64,000 nucleotides of DNA, from the NCBI GenBank assembly GCA_023897205.1, contig JAHWDD010000001.1:5022001-5086000 (forward strand), read 5' to 3'. This document shows, piece after piece, positions 31,253-42,960 of this stretch. The translations under genes and the position numbers were made by a program. The notes under the pieces were generated by a model. It was not told where the DNA came from and made no database searches. It saw only the letters and a program-made list of their open reading frames with translations. Positions within the stretch are counted from its first letter, which is position 1, and each line of letters opens with the position of its first letter. The stretch comes from Exophiala sp. HKRS030. Lineage: Eukaryota > Ascomycota > Eurotiomycetes > Chaetothyriales > Herpotrichiellaceae.

Positions 31253-33246
31253 TCACATTTTGGGAAGGAGAATTCTCTGTCCACCCTTTGGATGAGGGTT
31301 TCCATCTTTTCCAGTCGTTCCAGGATTGAGTGTCTCAATAGTTTGATTGACAAAGGTTCTTCCAGATCGCCCTGATCGATCAGTGCGCAAACTCGACAAG
31401 CTATTGCCATATTGCGGAGGTGGAGGTGTTCGTCCTGGAGCAGGGTGATATTGCACTGGTTGTTGTGGAGGTTGGAAGATATATTGCTGCGGTCCACTAC
31501 CCAACATCTGTCCAGAGCTTGAAACCCCAGCGCGTCCGTTGGGAGTGTGTCTGAACACTTGGAAGCGATGACCTGACCTAGGTGGTGCTGGAGCAATATG
31601 TTGACCTGGTCCATTTAAAGAGACCCGAGGCGAATTTCTCTCGGCTGGTTCGGTTGCTTGCGATGGACCCGAATTTGTTAGAGGGCTGGGGGTGTCGAAA
31701 TTGAGGATGTGTTTGAATGAATTTGGTGGTGGTACTGGCCGGCTGACTGGCGGGAAAGGGCCAAGATGAGGCGAATATGGCCTAGGGAACGCATCGTTCG
31801 ATGCCATGGTAAATGACGGTGCCCCGTAACTGCCGTGACTGGTTTGAGTTGGTCTTCTCCATATTGCCACGTCCGCAAGCGTAGATAGCTTGAAGGAGCC
31901 ACTAGTATCTGAGTCGACCCGGACTTGAGATAAAAGTTCGCGTTCTGTCATACGATCAAGCTCCTTGAGGGCTTCATCTGTCAGAGCACTCAATCTCTGT
32001 GATTTCTGGCGGTCTTCCTCCTCTCGGTTTTCTCGGTCTCTTTCCTCCATTTCACTCAACAGAGGTGCAATGATATCTTCGTCGAGGACTTGTTGTCTAG
32101 CTCGTTCATCATATGTGGCGAGTTGCAATTTGAAGGACTTTTCGTCCATGATTCTTTGTGAGACGTAACCTCGAGGTTGTGCATCAGGCTCTGGAAGTTC
32201 ATGGTAGCGAAGATAATCACCAAGGTCGGATCCAGTCTCGGTGTGGGTTTCGTCGTGATCCTCACGATAGGCACGCTCGAAGAGCATGATGTCTCCTTCA
32301 GCGCCCTTGAGGTGTTCTTCATGTGCCTCTTGGATTCGTGTCTATGCTGTGTTAGCTGGAATAGCTCTGCAATTGTGTGGTGGTTTACCTTGAATTGCTG
32401 TTCAATGACCTCTTTCTCCTGTTCCAATCGTTGCATCTCATGTTCCATCTGCACTCTTTTTCGTGTCTTCATCAAGTCTTGAATATCCTCCATGGATGAA
32501 TTCAGACCTTCTATGACGGTCTCAAATTCCGGCACTTTCTGATGCGCCTTTGGTTTTCGCGCAAGCTTGGAAAGATCCCGAGAAGCAAGCTGGTCGAGAA
32601 TGTCCACTTGCTGAGCGCCAACTAGAGAGAAGAACTTCTTCAACTCATGCTGTCTTGCTTTGAGCATGGAGATCTCGACACGTTCATCTTGAGTCAATGG
32701 ACGCTTGCGATTCGGTGGCTCCGGACTGTCACCACCACGTCCCCTCCTGCCTTTTTGCTTCCCCTTCCGGTTTCCCGCTCCATTCCGGTGGACGCCCTTG
32801 CGAGCGCGAGCGCCACCATTGGCAGTGCGCTTAGGAGAGCGCGAGTCCGACTCCTCGCTATTAGACGTTTGATGTTTCCTGGTGGTGACGTCTGTGTTGG
32901 AGATAACCGCGTTTGTAGGGGGAATGTCCACGTTGGACAGGGCGGCAGTTGCTGCTTCAACAGGTACTGTAGAAGCTGGAGGGGCGATGGCGGTTGGCTC
33001 TGGTGATGGCCGCTTGGCTTCAGGAAGGCCTCCGTCAGTGTTGAACTCCGTTTCGGAGAGTTTCCGCTTGGGAGTGTTGCGGGGTGATGGTGGTGTTATT
33101 GATGGCTCCGATGATGAAGCCAACGTCGACGATGATGCCGGGTCTTCAGAAGAAGTGTTTGGAGGAATTGTGCTCGTTTGACCCCGGCTTCGTGTATTCA
33201 TGTGGAAGCTGGTGGTAGGATCGCGTGCTGAGCGTTTCCGAGACAT
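31253..33246 (-). CDS. Conserved-looking nuclear coiled-coil protein, unrecognised
   Basis: Predicted 648 residues. Exons are 33246-32389 and 32341-31253, with a 47-bp intron (GTAAAC, branch GCTAACA) inside a coiled-coil helix; splicing joins EQQFK to TRIQEAHEEHLKGAEGD. The N-terminal third is Ser/Thr/Pro-rich with basic nuclear-localisation-like runs (RNTPKRKLSE, RKGKQKGRRGRG, NRKRPL). A helical block of about 200 residues follows, rich in Glu, Lys and Gln (MKTRKRVQMEHEMQRLEQEKE). Then a Glu/Arg helix (SEMEERDRENREEEDRQK) and a Pro/Gln/Ser-rich tail (FQPPQQPVQYHPAPG). The ATG at 33246 is the first in frame; upstream only TTG. The look suits a chromatin or transcription scaffold, but I cannot name a family. 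Confidence 0.75.
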
Positions 33247-34379
33247 GTTGCTAGTAGAGTGGTCAGTCAAGAAGTTATGCTAGACCTTGTATGACTCGGC
33301 TGATCCACGCTAGGAGGAACATCGTGGTGGGCAAGAGCGTCTCAACCCCAGAATCATCCTGATTGTGGCGCCAAGAAATTGGGATTTGGGAGATGATTGC
33401 AATGGAAGGGGGCAAGGAAGGTTCAGGAATATTTGGAACAGCTGAGACTTACAGTCGTGACTTGGGATGGGAAGATAGCTTTGTAACGCGGTACGTTTGA
33501 ACCTTCGTTTTGATGCTGTGAGCATAAAAGTTTGACTCTAGAAGGGTGGATGGACGGTAAGAAGGTTGAATGTGTAGAACGGCGCAAGGCAGCTCCTGGT
33601 GCAGCAAACTTTGCTTCGATGGCTGTTGCAAAATCTTTGTGAGATATTGAAACCATATAGGAGCAGCTTCTTGAGGCATCCAAGCTTGGGGATGATGTTG
33701 AGAGGTGCGAGGGAAGAGATGATAGCATTCGGGGGCGGAGGTATTTTGAGCTGAAGAAAAACTAGATGAACAATAGCATGAATAAAGTCCATTGATGCCA
33801 TTCAGCCTTGATGGCTGACCGGTTTTGTGAAAATCCATTCTCAATAGGCCTGTAGGTGAAGTGAATAACAATGGGTTGAGGTAGAAATGGTTCGTCAGGT
33901 GTTCTGAATACTGCTGACCTTTTTCGGGAAGTGAAGCATTTTGCTTGGGCTCGGAATTGACCAGCCCAGCCCTTGATCCGCCGCCCCTTGCCGCTTTTTC
34001 AGACCCACTAACCCAGAAGGGAATGGACTACGGTAAGGGCCGGATTAGTCGAGGTAGCCAATCACGAACAAGGATTTGACATTGAATCTGCATCGATGTG
34101 ATAAATACCTCTTTTTAAGGCAGCAATGTCTCTTACTACGACCATATCTGTTTCACCCTGAGGAACAGTCAGTGTTTGTTGGAACTTATTCGATCCAAGC
34201 TATGGAGCCTAGGCTACATATGGGCCTGCTCGACTCTTCATATCTCATTTCAAATCCCTGTCCGTTGCCACCAACTCCGTGCTAAGTACAAACAAATCAT
34301 CAGACATATTTCAGACATTACACAAAAAGATGCGGTGCCAGTAGCCGCGGGAAAATAGAATGAATCCAACCATATTCCA
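33247..34379. other. 1.1-kb gene-free interval
   Basis: Promoter side of the coiled-coil gene. Short ORFs at 33449-33871 (minus) lack splice or composition support. Nothing further is seen. Confidence 0.45.
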
Positions 34380-35888
34380 TCACAGAAGTTGGCTCAAACG
34401 ACTGCTAACAGATGTTTGTGATTTCCGTCGCTCCTTCTTCACACTTTTCCGTTTCCCGTATCCTACCAGACTGCTCCGCGATCCTGCTGAAAGTACAAAT
34501 CCTGGTAATATAGGAGGCAGTTCAGCATCATCCACAATCGATGGGCCAGGACTACCTAAAGTCGGACTGTCTGGAGGTGAAGTACTATTACTTTGAGTTT
34601 CTGATTCTGATTTGTCGATGCTTGGCATTGCCTTCCAGTGTCCCTTGGAGAGATCTGTTTTGCTTCGCAGTCGAGCCAGAGTCTGAGGTGTCATGGGCTG
34701 ATCTGCCAAGGGCGATGCAGTCACCATTGTTCCCGCTCTCGCAACAGGTGGTGGATGAGGACTGTTGGGTCGAAAAAGCGGATGTATCAGTTCAGGCATA
34801 GAATTCTTGTACTGATGAAATGCAGGTGGCGGAGGCTTGTTCTGTCCTGAAGATGTTGGGCGTGAGAAGTTGGGTGGACTTGAAGGTGGCGAAGATGCTG
34901 GCTGTCGCGGTGAAGAGCTCCAACCCACGACTGTGGCCGTATCTGAGGTCGCTGCATGAGGAGGCGAGCTGGAAACAGGAGACTGGGGAAGAAAAGGACC
35001 ATCCAAAGCGTCTGCTGGGGAATCCGGTCGGCTACCTGGGATCGGTTCTAGGCCATGACGAGGGGGTGGTGGCGAGGAATGTATGGCGGCGCGCATTTCT
35101 TGGTGTACAGAAGATGTGTCCCAGCTGTCAAAGGCACTGTCGATTGCCTTAGCTTCTGCTGCTGGAAAGGGTCCTGTGTCAAATGACGAGCGATTTGAGT
35201 GTCGGATGAGTTTTGTCCTTGACGATGAAGGGCCAACCCGGGTCGCAGAAGACATTGCAATCGAACCACCCCTAGACACTGGTGTTCTTGGTGGTGAATT
35301 CAAGGTCGCCTCTTGAGAGCCAAAAGACTGGTTCGTTTGCTGAGTGCTAGGTCTTCCGGCATAGCTCATTGATGGAGCTCTGATTCCGAAATCCAAGTCC
35401 AACGTCCGGGTTCTTTGCTTCCTCAATACCTTCTTCGTCCATGCTGCGAGAAGCGAATAAAGAAGGACCTGGCAGCAGAGTGAAACACCCCAGACGCCGA
35501 ACAAGACACCAAGGAGCACTATCGGAGCTGCATGTAGGACGTTGGTTGGGACGCTGGACCTTCTTATGACAAGCCATACAAGAGTAACCCCTGAGACGCA
35601 AATACTGATAGTCGACGTAATTGCGCCTGCTGTGAACAAACTCCATGTCGTCCTTTTTCGACCAAGTGAAAAGCTCCTCAACCTCCTCACATACAGTGTT
35701 GAGAAGCATATAATATTCGCAAGATTTACTATGCTGAGACCAAAAGCGACGAATAGAAGGATCCGTAGCGTCGACAAGATCGTTACGTCCCTAAGACTCC
35801 ATGCAAGGACGAAATTCAAGAAGGCGCTCGCAACAAGGCACAGATTTGCGAGCAAAACAGTCAACCATATCGTCATATGTTTCTCCAT
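34380..35888 (-). CDS. Four-helix membrane protein with long Ser/Pro-rich cytoplasmic tail
   Basis: Predicted 502 residues from the ATG at 35888. The N-terminal ~150 residues form four membrane segments: IWLTVLLANLCLVASAF, RILLFVAFGLSIVNLANII, LFTAGAITSTISICVSGVTL and PIVLLGVLFGVWGVSLCCQV. A basic stop-transfer patch (WTKKVLRKQRTRT) follows. The remaining ~350 residues are Ser/Pro-rich with many SP/TP sites (SPPRTPVSRGGS, PPDSPTLGSPGPS), a likely kinase-regulated tail. I do not recognise a family with a known job. The start is uncertain: the frame is open upstream to a TTTGTAG acceptor-like site near 35955, so an additional 5' exon is possible. Confidence 0.75.
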   Translation of the reverse strand: MEKHMTIWLTVLLANLCLVASAFLNFVLAWSLRDVTILSTLRILLFVAFGLSIVNLANIICFSTLYVRRLRSFSLGRKRTTWSLFTAGAITSTISICVSGVTLVWLVIRRSSVPTNVLHAAPIVLLGVLFGVWGVSLCCQVLLYSLLAAWTKKVLRKQRTRTLDLDFGIRAPSMSYAGRPSTQQTNQSFGSQEATLNSPPRTPVSRGGSIAMSSATRVGPSSSRTKLIRHSNRSSFDTGPFPAAEAKAIDSAFDSWDTSSVHQEMRAAIHSSPPPPRHGLEPIPGSRPDSPADALDGPFLPQSPVSSSPPHAATSDTATVVGWSSSPRQPASSPPSSPPNFSRPTSSGQNKPPPPAFHQYKNSMPELIHPLFRPNSPHPPPVARAGTMVTASPLADQPMTPQTLARLRSKTDLSKGHWKAMPSIDKSESETQSNSTSPPDSPTLGSPGPSIVDDAELPPILPGFVLSAGSRSSLVGYGKRKSVKKERRKSQTSVSSRLSQLL

Positions 35889-37774
35889 TGATCCGTGCAA
35901 AAACAGCTGGTCCGTGCAGAAGATTGACGTCGTTTTGCCAGGTTGTATGATGATCTTCTACAAACCCGAGAGCCTTTTCGAGAAAGTGTACTGTTCGAGC
36001 TGGAAGTTGACATCCAGACGGGCAATTCGACGGTGAATGAATGCGTGGATTGTGATGAAGAAGGTTGACCGCCGTCGAACAGAGGGTCGAGACGCAAATT
36101 CAACGAACGAGCGGAATGGCCTTTTGATCTCTAACGCGACCGATGAGCCTAACGCGGTGTGTGGTCGGGGTAGCCCTGGTCTTTCACATGGATAAGACAA
36201 ACAGCTGAGGGAAAATACAGTAGTGAGCGGGAGGGGCAAAAAACCAAACACGCCTCAAGAGTATGTATGGGATGGAGGAGGGGCAGACGTCAGAGGTTGT
36301 GGAGTTCCCGAAATTGTTTATATGCATATGCATGCAGGATGGAGTTTGAGTAAACAACAATTAGCAATTAGCAAATACGAAAGAGAACAAAGTTGGAGGG
36401 CAAGACAGACAGCAAGAGTCCCATTTGTTTGTTACGAGGTAGTCCGTACACCATAACAATATTTTTTTTTCCTCGCACGCGTCTCGACGTTGCGCAAACT
36501 CACCAATATGATCTAGCCTGGAGCCGGCACCCGGGGAGGGCAGCTGGCGTGTCATGTTCGTGAAAACTTGGGATAGCGAGTCGAGCATCGACAAGGTTTG
36601 ATCGGAGACGATTGACGCGCTACAGGGCCCAGAAAGACGGTAATTGTGAGCGATGGGCCTAAGATCGATAGCGGAAGCGGAACGAACACAGCTGAGAGGA
36701 ACGGCAGAAAGAGGTGTTGTTGAGATGAGAAATCTCGATGAGTGTTGTTGTTGGTGGCGGCCTCGCAATCTCGTTATCAAATCTCATTCGCTGGAAGTGG
36801 AGATGGGAATTTGCTGCCCTTGACCAAGCCACAATTTCCAGCCGCAAGACAACAAATAGTCGCGTGGGGAAGCACATTGGCTCTCCCGGCCAGTGATAGA
36901 TAAGCTGAGAAGCAAGGCATACCTTTGAAAATGGATTCAAGTGTACGGAGTATGGATACTGGGTAAGAGTAGTGTGAGGTGGAAACAGTGAGGTGGAAAC
37001 AGAGGTGGCAGTAATATCCGTAAATTTTCCTACCGTAAAAAATGCCCAACAGCTGATTACCTGGCCATCTCCGAGGCCAATCAGCGGTCAATGAATGCTA
37101 AATCCAACAGCCCATGGACAGGAACAGAAGTTCTATGGACCAGGGAAACATGATGGCGGTGGTACAACAAAAGAGGTGCTTCCGAATTCGACAACGACAG
37201 GTCGAGAAGCATCTGGGGATCGTTGTTTGATGGGTGACAGACGGCGAAGCCACGATGAAGCTGGGGAAAAAGAAAGACACCAAAATCTCCGAGATCCAAT
37301 TTCGAAGTAGTTGGCTTGGCATATCGTTTCCTTGTGGTTGGTCAGCCTTTCTGCAATTCGCAATCCGTCGGATCAAGGTGAAATTCTCCGGAAGAGACAG
37401 TCAGGTATCGCGCATACTTCAGCCAAAAAATGGTGGTCGACGGCAGAAGAACTCGCTCCATCAGCGGAGCAAGGATATTGCGTCGCCTAACATCAACCGG
37501 AAGTTGAGACCCTGGCGACCACTGAATGTCATGCAGTTCGAAAGAGCCAAATCACCGTTGAGTACGGAGTACAATCGATCGATAGGTCCTTTGATGGCTC
37601 GTTACCGCAGTCATGTCATTTTCTAACATCGTCTCGTGTTACAAAGAGCTTCCGAATATGTGATTTGTCGATGTCATGAGGAATTCATGCTAGACAAAAG
37701 AACCAGACTCCGTCAGCGCCAACGCTAAATGCAAGAAGACATAGCCTCGTCCAAGAGAAAGCAAACATCTCGCG
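35889..37774. other. 1.9-kb interval, possible 5' exon, recurring 9-mers
   Basis: A minus-strand stretch near 36585-36500 reads MLDSLSQVFTNMTRQLPSP and ends in a GTGAGT donor. It could be a non-contiguous first exon or leader of the membrane-protein gene, but I found no convincing acceptor that keeps the frame. TACGGAGTA occurs at 36944-36952 and 37563-37571. No other gene is seen. Confidence 0.35.
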
Positions 37775-38480
37775 CTATCGTGTAGCGGCCACCTCTTGCT
37801 CCATTTGCCAAACGGCGCTTTTCAATTCGCTGGGGTCATTTTGCTCGTGCGCGTACATGGCAGCAACACTGCCTTCGATGTCCTGTACAACCCCTTCTAA
37901 GCCGTTTAATAGTTGTTCAATCTCAGCTCGTTCATCGTTGACCTTGGCCGCCATCATCGCGTTGTCTTGCTGTGTCGTCTGTAGTTTGGAGGACACTTCT
38001 GTCTTGGCCTGCTGCAAAAAGGGCGTCACATTGGCGCCGTACAGTTCGTCTGCGGAGAGGGTGTGTAGTCTGTCCTGGTCAGTCTCTACATGCATCATGC
38101 GCAGACACGAGAACTCACGGCCTGTCAGGCGTTTCGCCTTCCACACTGCGATTTTTCCTGGTTCTTGCATCCTCAATCATATTATCCCACTGATTAAGGC
38201 CCTCAATGACTTGTCGTTCTTCAAGGATCTTTTCAAAATCTCGTGTGCACTCCTCTTCCAGCCTGGTATTGAGTTGTTTCCATACACCCTCCAATGCCGT
38301 CGGACAATATTTCGCAGGTGTTGGGAAACATGAGCTGAAATTGGCGTACGAGTTCGCTCTGATTGAGGACGACAATGCACCTGCAAACACTTTCTGAAGC
38401 GCCGCAGCACGAGGCCCCGGTGTCGACGCGATCGGGGCCGCAGGTGGAGGGGAAGGCGAATTGGAAGGCCGTGTATTCAT
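37775..38480 (-). CDS. NNF1: Nnf1-like kinetochore protein (Mis12/MIND complex)
   Basis: Predicted 218 residues. Exons are 38480-38119 and 38069-37775, with a 49-bp intron (GTGAGT, branch ACTGACC, acceptor GGACAG). That acceptor is chosen because it joins TPDRP in frame to LHTLSADELYG. Nnf1 is a subunit of the MIND complex, which links inner centromere proteins to Ndc80 and microtubules. Signature marks are ALQKVFAGALSSSIRANSYA and FSSCFPTP, then GVWKQLNTRLEEECTRDFEK and ILEERQVIEGLNQWD. The C-terminal half is a coiled coil (NDERAEIEQLLNGLEGVV). The Pro/Ser-rich start is typical of fungal orthologues. Confidence 0.9.
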
Positions 38481-39371
38481 TTTTTTGTATGTTCTTGCGC
38501 AGTTTCTCGTCCTTTTGGAGGATACCAGCGACAAGAAAATTGAGAACGCGGGTATACAATAGTCGATTGCGCCGTAAAAGCCCTGACCACGTAAATTGTA
38601 GGCGAGGCAGCACGTAAACAAAGTGACATCATTTTTTCGGCTTAGTCCCGGCGCCGCTTTTGTTTTGGCCTCCAATCACTTTATGTATATTCTCTTGAGG
38701 CAGAATTCTCTCCCTTGTATTACCATACAAATGTATATGGACTCTCTACAGTACTGTTATTCCGACACGATGAAGACGTATATATTCTTGGGGCGGGAGG
38801 AGAAAAAAGATGATCTCGCTCTGATGTCGCTGTTTCACCGGCAGAGACCTTGCCCCGACATGCTTACTCAAGCCTCTCGCCCTTCTACATCTACATCCCA
38901 TCAAGGATTTGGTGCCAAACTTTTCGCTTCGGAGTGCAGATCAAGAGCCCTACAGTTGTTCATTCCCCAGCGTGCTTCTGTGCTCGTACTTGAACGTTGT
39001 CTTCAAGCCAACAATGTATCACTCACCAAATTTTTCGTAAAATTTTCTTCATACATTCATGTACGGAGTATTTGTCCCCCCACATCAATTCTTTATATGG
39101 GAAGGCTAACGAGCCCAGGCGTAGCCACCTTGCCTCCCTTTCATAGATCTGTGTTCTCACACTATTCAAAGTAGCAGTCTCTCCAAACGGGCGGATCAGA
39201 TCAATACCCATGTATCACCCTGCATAAGGGGACACAAATGCTCTTCCCTTGACTTGCAGATGTCAACAAGGTACCGACAGAACCAGACTCCGCACCTCAA
39301 CTTCTTGTATCATAACACATACAATGTATCCACGGACCTTGTGCGTAAGAACAACTTTGTTACTCTTCTTT
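38481..39371. other. Gene-free interval
   Basis: NNF1 promoter and 3' flank of the HbpS-like gene. TACGGAGTA lies at 39062-39070. No coding signal. Confidence 0.45.
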
Positions 39372-39833
39372 TTATAGCCTAGCTTTTGTCGTGTTCGTCT
39401 TCTTGATAAGTTCCATAACAGCATCAACCCCAGCCTGCGCAACCTCGGTATCTTGCTTGGGCGTCCCCGTACTGCACCCGATCGCACCCACGACTTCGCC
39501 GTCCAGGACGATCGGAATACCGCCTGCCACGTACATGAAGCGGCCACCGTTGCTGCTGTTGAGCCCGAACGCAGGGCCGCCAGGCCACACGGCCTCCTTG
39601 TACACGGACGTCGGGGCGCGGTGGCCGGCGGCTGTGAAGGCTTTGTTCTGTGCAATGTCGATGGAGGTGAGTTTCGCACCAGGCATGCGTTCAAAATGTA
39701 AGAGGTACAGTGAGGCGTCGACGATGGCGATGTTCATGGGGACGTTGATCGCCTTGGCTTTTTCGATGCAGGCGGCCGAGGCGACTTTGGCGGCGGCATG
39801 GGTGAGGTGGGCAGGACGGTGGATCGCGGACAT
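39372..39833 (-). CDS. HbpS/GlcG-like (DUF336) protein
   Basis: Single-exon 153-residue protein of the GlcG/HbpS family, named for a haem-binding secreted protein of Streptomyces and for a glycolate-locus protein. Marks are the helix AAKVASAACIEKAKAINVPMN, then NIAIVDASLYLLHFERMPGAK. DIAQNKAFTAAGHRAPTS, YVAGGIPIVLDGEVVGAIGCS and a C-terminal helix follow. No signal peptide is visible, so it is probably cytosolic. Members form oligomers and bind cofactors or small molecules; a precise function in fungi is not established. Its neighbours are unrelated. The ATG at 39833 begins MSAIHRPAHLTH, normal for the family. Confidence 0.9.
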   Translation of the reverse strand: MSAIHRPAHLTHAAAKVASAACIEKAKAINVPMNIAIVDASLYLLHFERMPGAKLTSIDIAQNKAFTAAGHRAPTSVYKEAVWPGGPAFGLNSSNGGRFMYVAGGIPIVLDGEVVGAIGCSTGTPKQDTEVAQAGVDAVMELIKKTNTTKARL

Positions 39834-41119
39834 TGTGAATCGTTAGTATTCGCAACAAGAGATGGTCGCAGATATTGTTTGTATGTCGAGGTGCGGTGTA
39901 AGTAAGGTCGCCGGAGAGTCTGCGGATGAGCGGGAGATATGTGGTCACGCAAAGTAGAATTTGTGAGATGCTCTGTAAAAAGTGCAAAGTCGTAGAAAGT
40001 GTTTATGGTTAATTGGAAACTTGTAAACTGTGTTGTCAAGGGAGGATTGCTACAAGCATGTCATTTGTGATACTATCAATCACTCCTACGGATCTGTTGT
40101 ATCTTTAGCATGCGGTTGTACTGTATCGTTTCCGGTTGAATGTTTTCACGACTTGTCGATACAAATTGAACGGCGACGTCAGCGACGGGTTGTTCGCCGG
40201 TCCTGCATCAGGTGCATAAGCCGAGGCAATTTCAGGATCTGCATAAAACTCCCTGGACCGTACAATTGGAAGCTCTTCACAATAGGGTGCAGGTTTAAAG
40301 CATAGGCCAGATTAAAAAATCTAGGTCGAGACGAAGACCAGAAAAAGATTGCCTGTATCCTCATTTCCTCGTCAACAAACTAGCCTGCAATCCATTGATC
40401 TTTTCAAAGGGGCGATTCGATCCCGAGGTCGAGTACTTGTTAAATGAGGATTGTCAGACAAACGAACCCAGGCACAAAATCAGGCAGAATACGTCCATAT
40501 CATATTTTGTCTGACACGCTTTTCATTGTTGGCGTTTCCTCTTCTTTAACCCAATCCAACCCAACGGGAACATCACGACGCAGGAAGGACTGCAGACTCT
40601 GTGATCGCATGCCCTCCACTTGCCCCATAAGTGACTTCCACGGAACCGAGAGCATCGACACGAGAATACTAGAATACAGTACCTGAATCTCAATGAATTT
40701 GCATCTCCGCACGATATCTCGGAACCGTGGATTTTCTGGGGAAATTTCCAACTTCTTGGACCTCACCTGCCCCGCAAAAGGGCCCTTCACCGAGGCTGTC
40801 ACTTACATGTTCATGGTCGCGTAGCACAGCCTGATGGCTTCTCCAGCTGCGAGGAGCTCGCGGACTGATGGCTAACCCCTCACAACTGGAGCTCAAGTGG
40901 AACACAGTTCAGCACATTTCCATACTGTCGGTTTGTTCTGTTCCGAGGTAGGTGTCCACCTGATCGATATACATACCTGACCGTGCCTGGACATAAGTGA
41001 CCTTCATCAAAACCTTCCTCAGACTTAATCCCTGCCCTGCATAACCATATTCGAATAATCTTGTTGATACTCCCATCTGCCTGATCCACAGAATCCAGCT
41101 CGAAGATCATCAGTTCAGA
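39834..41119. other. 1.3-kb gene-free interval
   Basis: Divergent promoter region of the HbpS-like and dehydrogenase genes. A GATTCGATCCC at 40414-40424 resembles a tRNA T-loop but has no cloverleaf around it. Nothing else is supported. Confidence 0.45.
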
Positions 41120-42136
41120 ATGTCGGGAGAGTATGCTTACTTGACGGGCGGCGCCAGTGGTATAGGCCGCGCTGTTGCTGAAATGCTAGTCAAGCACAAG
41201 TACGTAGCGGCCCTCATTTCAAGACCTTGTCTGACCAATATGGCTTACCGGGCCGCAGCATCAAAGTCTTCATCGCCGATCGCGACCTCGACGGCGCCCA
41301 AAAGCTCGCCGACGAACTCAATCAAAAAGGCCCAGTCGCGAAATGTGCGCACGTAGACGTCGCAGACTGGAACTCACAAGCCAAAGCTTTCAGCCAAGCC
41401 GTAGCAGACTTTGGACGGATCGATTACGTATATCCGATCGCCGGTGTGGGCGAGCGCGCTTCAATCATCAACAACCCTTCACAGACTGGATTCGAAATGC
41501 CAGATCTATCTGTGATTGATATCGATCTTACCGGCGTCTTGTACACGGTCTCCTTGGCGATACAGCAATTCCGAAAGCAACAGCCTGGCAAGAACGGATT
41601 CAGGGGCAAGAGTGAGTTTTGTTTCTTCCCTTTTTCCTTCTTCTTGCAAGGTAATCGCCTAACGTGAGCCAGTTGGCTGTGTCGCGAGTATCTGTGGCTT
41701 GTATGCCGTACCGACCGTGCCCATCTATACCACAGCTAAGCAGTAAGTTACCTTTGCAATTCTTTTTTGGAGTATACTGATGATGGTCGCCAGTGGCGTC
41801 GTCGGCCTCACTCGCTCATATGGACATTATCTTCCCGAGGAGAAGATCACCATGAACGCCGTTTGTCCCAATGTTGTTCGCACAAATATTTCAACATCCG
41901 CCTTTTACGATACTCTCGACAAAGAAGGAGTATTGGCTCCAATTGAAGGTGTGGTGGATGTATTTGAGAAGCTACTCGGTGACAGTCCAACGTCAGGAGA
42001 GTGTTTCGAGGTAGGACCGAACTATAAAACCCAAGGTGCCGTTCCGAGAAAGGCGCCCGAGTTTCTCGACAAGGAAAGTAAGAGGGTGTGTGAGTTGATA
42101 GAGAAGAGATCGCACAAGCTGCACGAGCCTCGTTGA
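41120..42136 (+). CDS. Short-chain dehydrogenase/reductase
   Basis: Predicted 281-residue NAD(P)-dependent oxidoreductase of the classical SDR family. Exons are 41120-41199, 41259-41611, 41673-41742 and 41794-42136, with introns of 59, 61 and 51 bp. The cofactor motif is TGGASGIG at residues 9-16, and ADRDLDGAQ ends strand 2, suggesting NAD preference through its Asp. The catalytic YxxxK is in IYTTAKH, with Ser in VASICGLYA; this region is rebuilt only by splicing exons 2-4. NAVCPNVVRTNI marks the post-catalytic strand. Overall shape is like 15-hydroxyprostaglandin dehydrogenase-type fungal SDRs; the substrate is not predictable. Confidence 0.92.
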
Positions 42137-42339
42137 GCAGAACTATCATCTGGTTCTGACGACCCCCATATCCGTGGCTGTACGTGGAAAAGGATGTGGA
42201 TAGTTGCAATCCGAGAATGAACAACACACTGCCGGTTTGATCTTCAATGTACAGTTTTCCTTTCTCACTTCACCTCACACTCTTGAGGGCCGCATCATGA
42301 CGCTGGTTCCGATGTTGAGCCACTTGTCTCTACTTGCAG

Positions 42340-42960
42340 TCAACGATGATACTCAGGCTCCCGAGGCTTATGGTCCTCGCATTCGCCTTTGTTCATCATG
42401 AGGAAGAGAGGTAGTTGCGCCGGTAAGCATATGCTTTTCTTGGCCAGGACGTCTCGAAACTCCTTGAGTAGATCGACCATGCTCATCGATGCTAGTGGCT
42501 TGCCGAAAGACTCTGACCTGCTGCACTGCAATGAGCTCTGCATCTCTTTCAGTATCATGTGCAGACTGCACAACTGCATGCTGATTGCAGGAGGCCGGCT
42601 AAGCTTTCAGAGTGTTTATAGCCATCCTGGGCATAGGCGTTAACGTTCATTCTCAGACAAGCATTGCAAAGACGAGCTGACCTTGAAGATTTGGCAGCTT
42701 TTGGCAGATAGGAATGTGGAATCGTGTAAGGATTTGTGATGTGGTCTGCACCGTCCAGATCCAAACCCATCTGGGCCAGCAAGGGAGCTAGGAATGTACA
42801 TTTGTGCCACAAGTTCGTCCTTCTTCACAACCTCAGGTTCACGCGCGATGGTGAAGCCGATCTCTGGTGAGTGGAAGTATCTCAGCTCTATTGGCAGTAG
42901 ATTTCTTTTGTATGAATTGGAGAAGTCAATTCTTCGATGAGACACCAAAAGCCTCAGAGG
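42340..42960 (-). pseudogene. Possible decayed gene fragment
   Basis: Three minus-strand stretches in three different frames follow one another and each reads like protein. They are FTIAREPEVVKKDELVAQMY (about 42860-42800), then LLAQMGLDLDGADHITNPY (about 42790-42730), then LHMILKEMQSSLQ with MVDLLKEFRDVLAKK (about 42565-42440). The spacing between the first two leaves no room for an intron. Codons in the last stretch end mostly in G or C. A frameshifted remnant, perhaps of a regulator's C-terminus, is my reading. No restored form is implied, and chance ORFs remain possible. Confidence 0.3.

Noticed and set aside
40380..40435. tRNA-like GATTCGATCCC
   Set aside because: No acceptor, D or anticodon stems around it.
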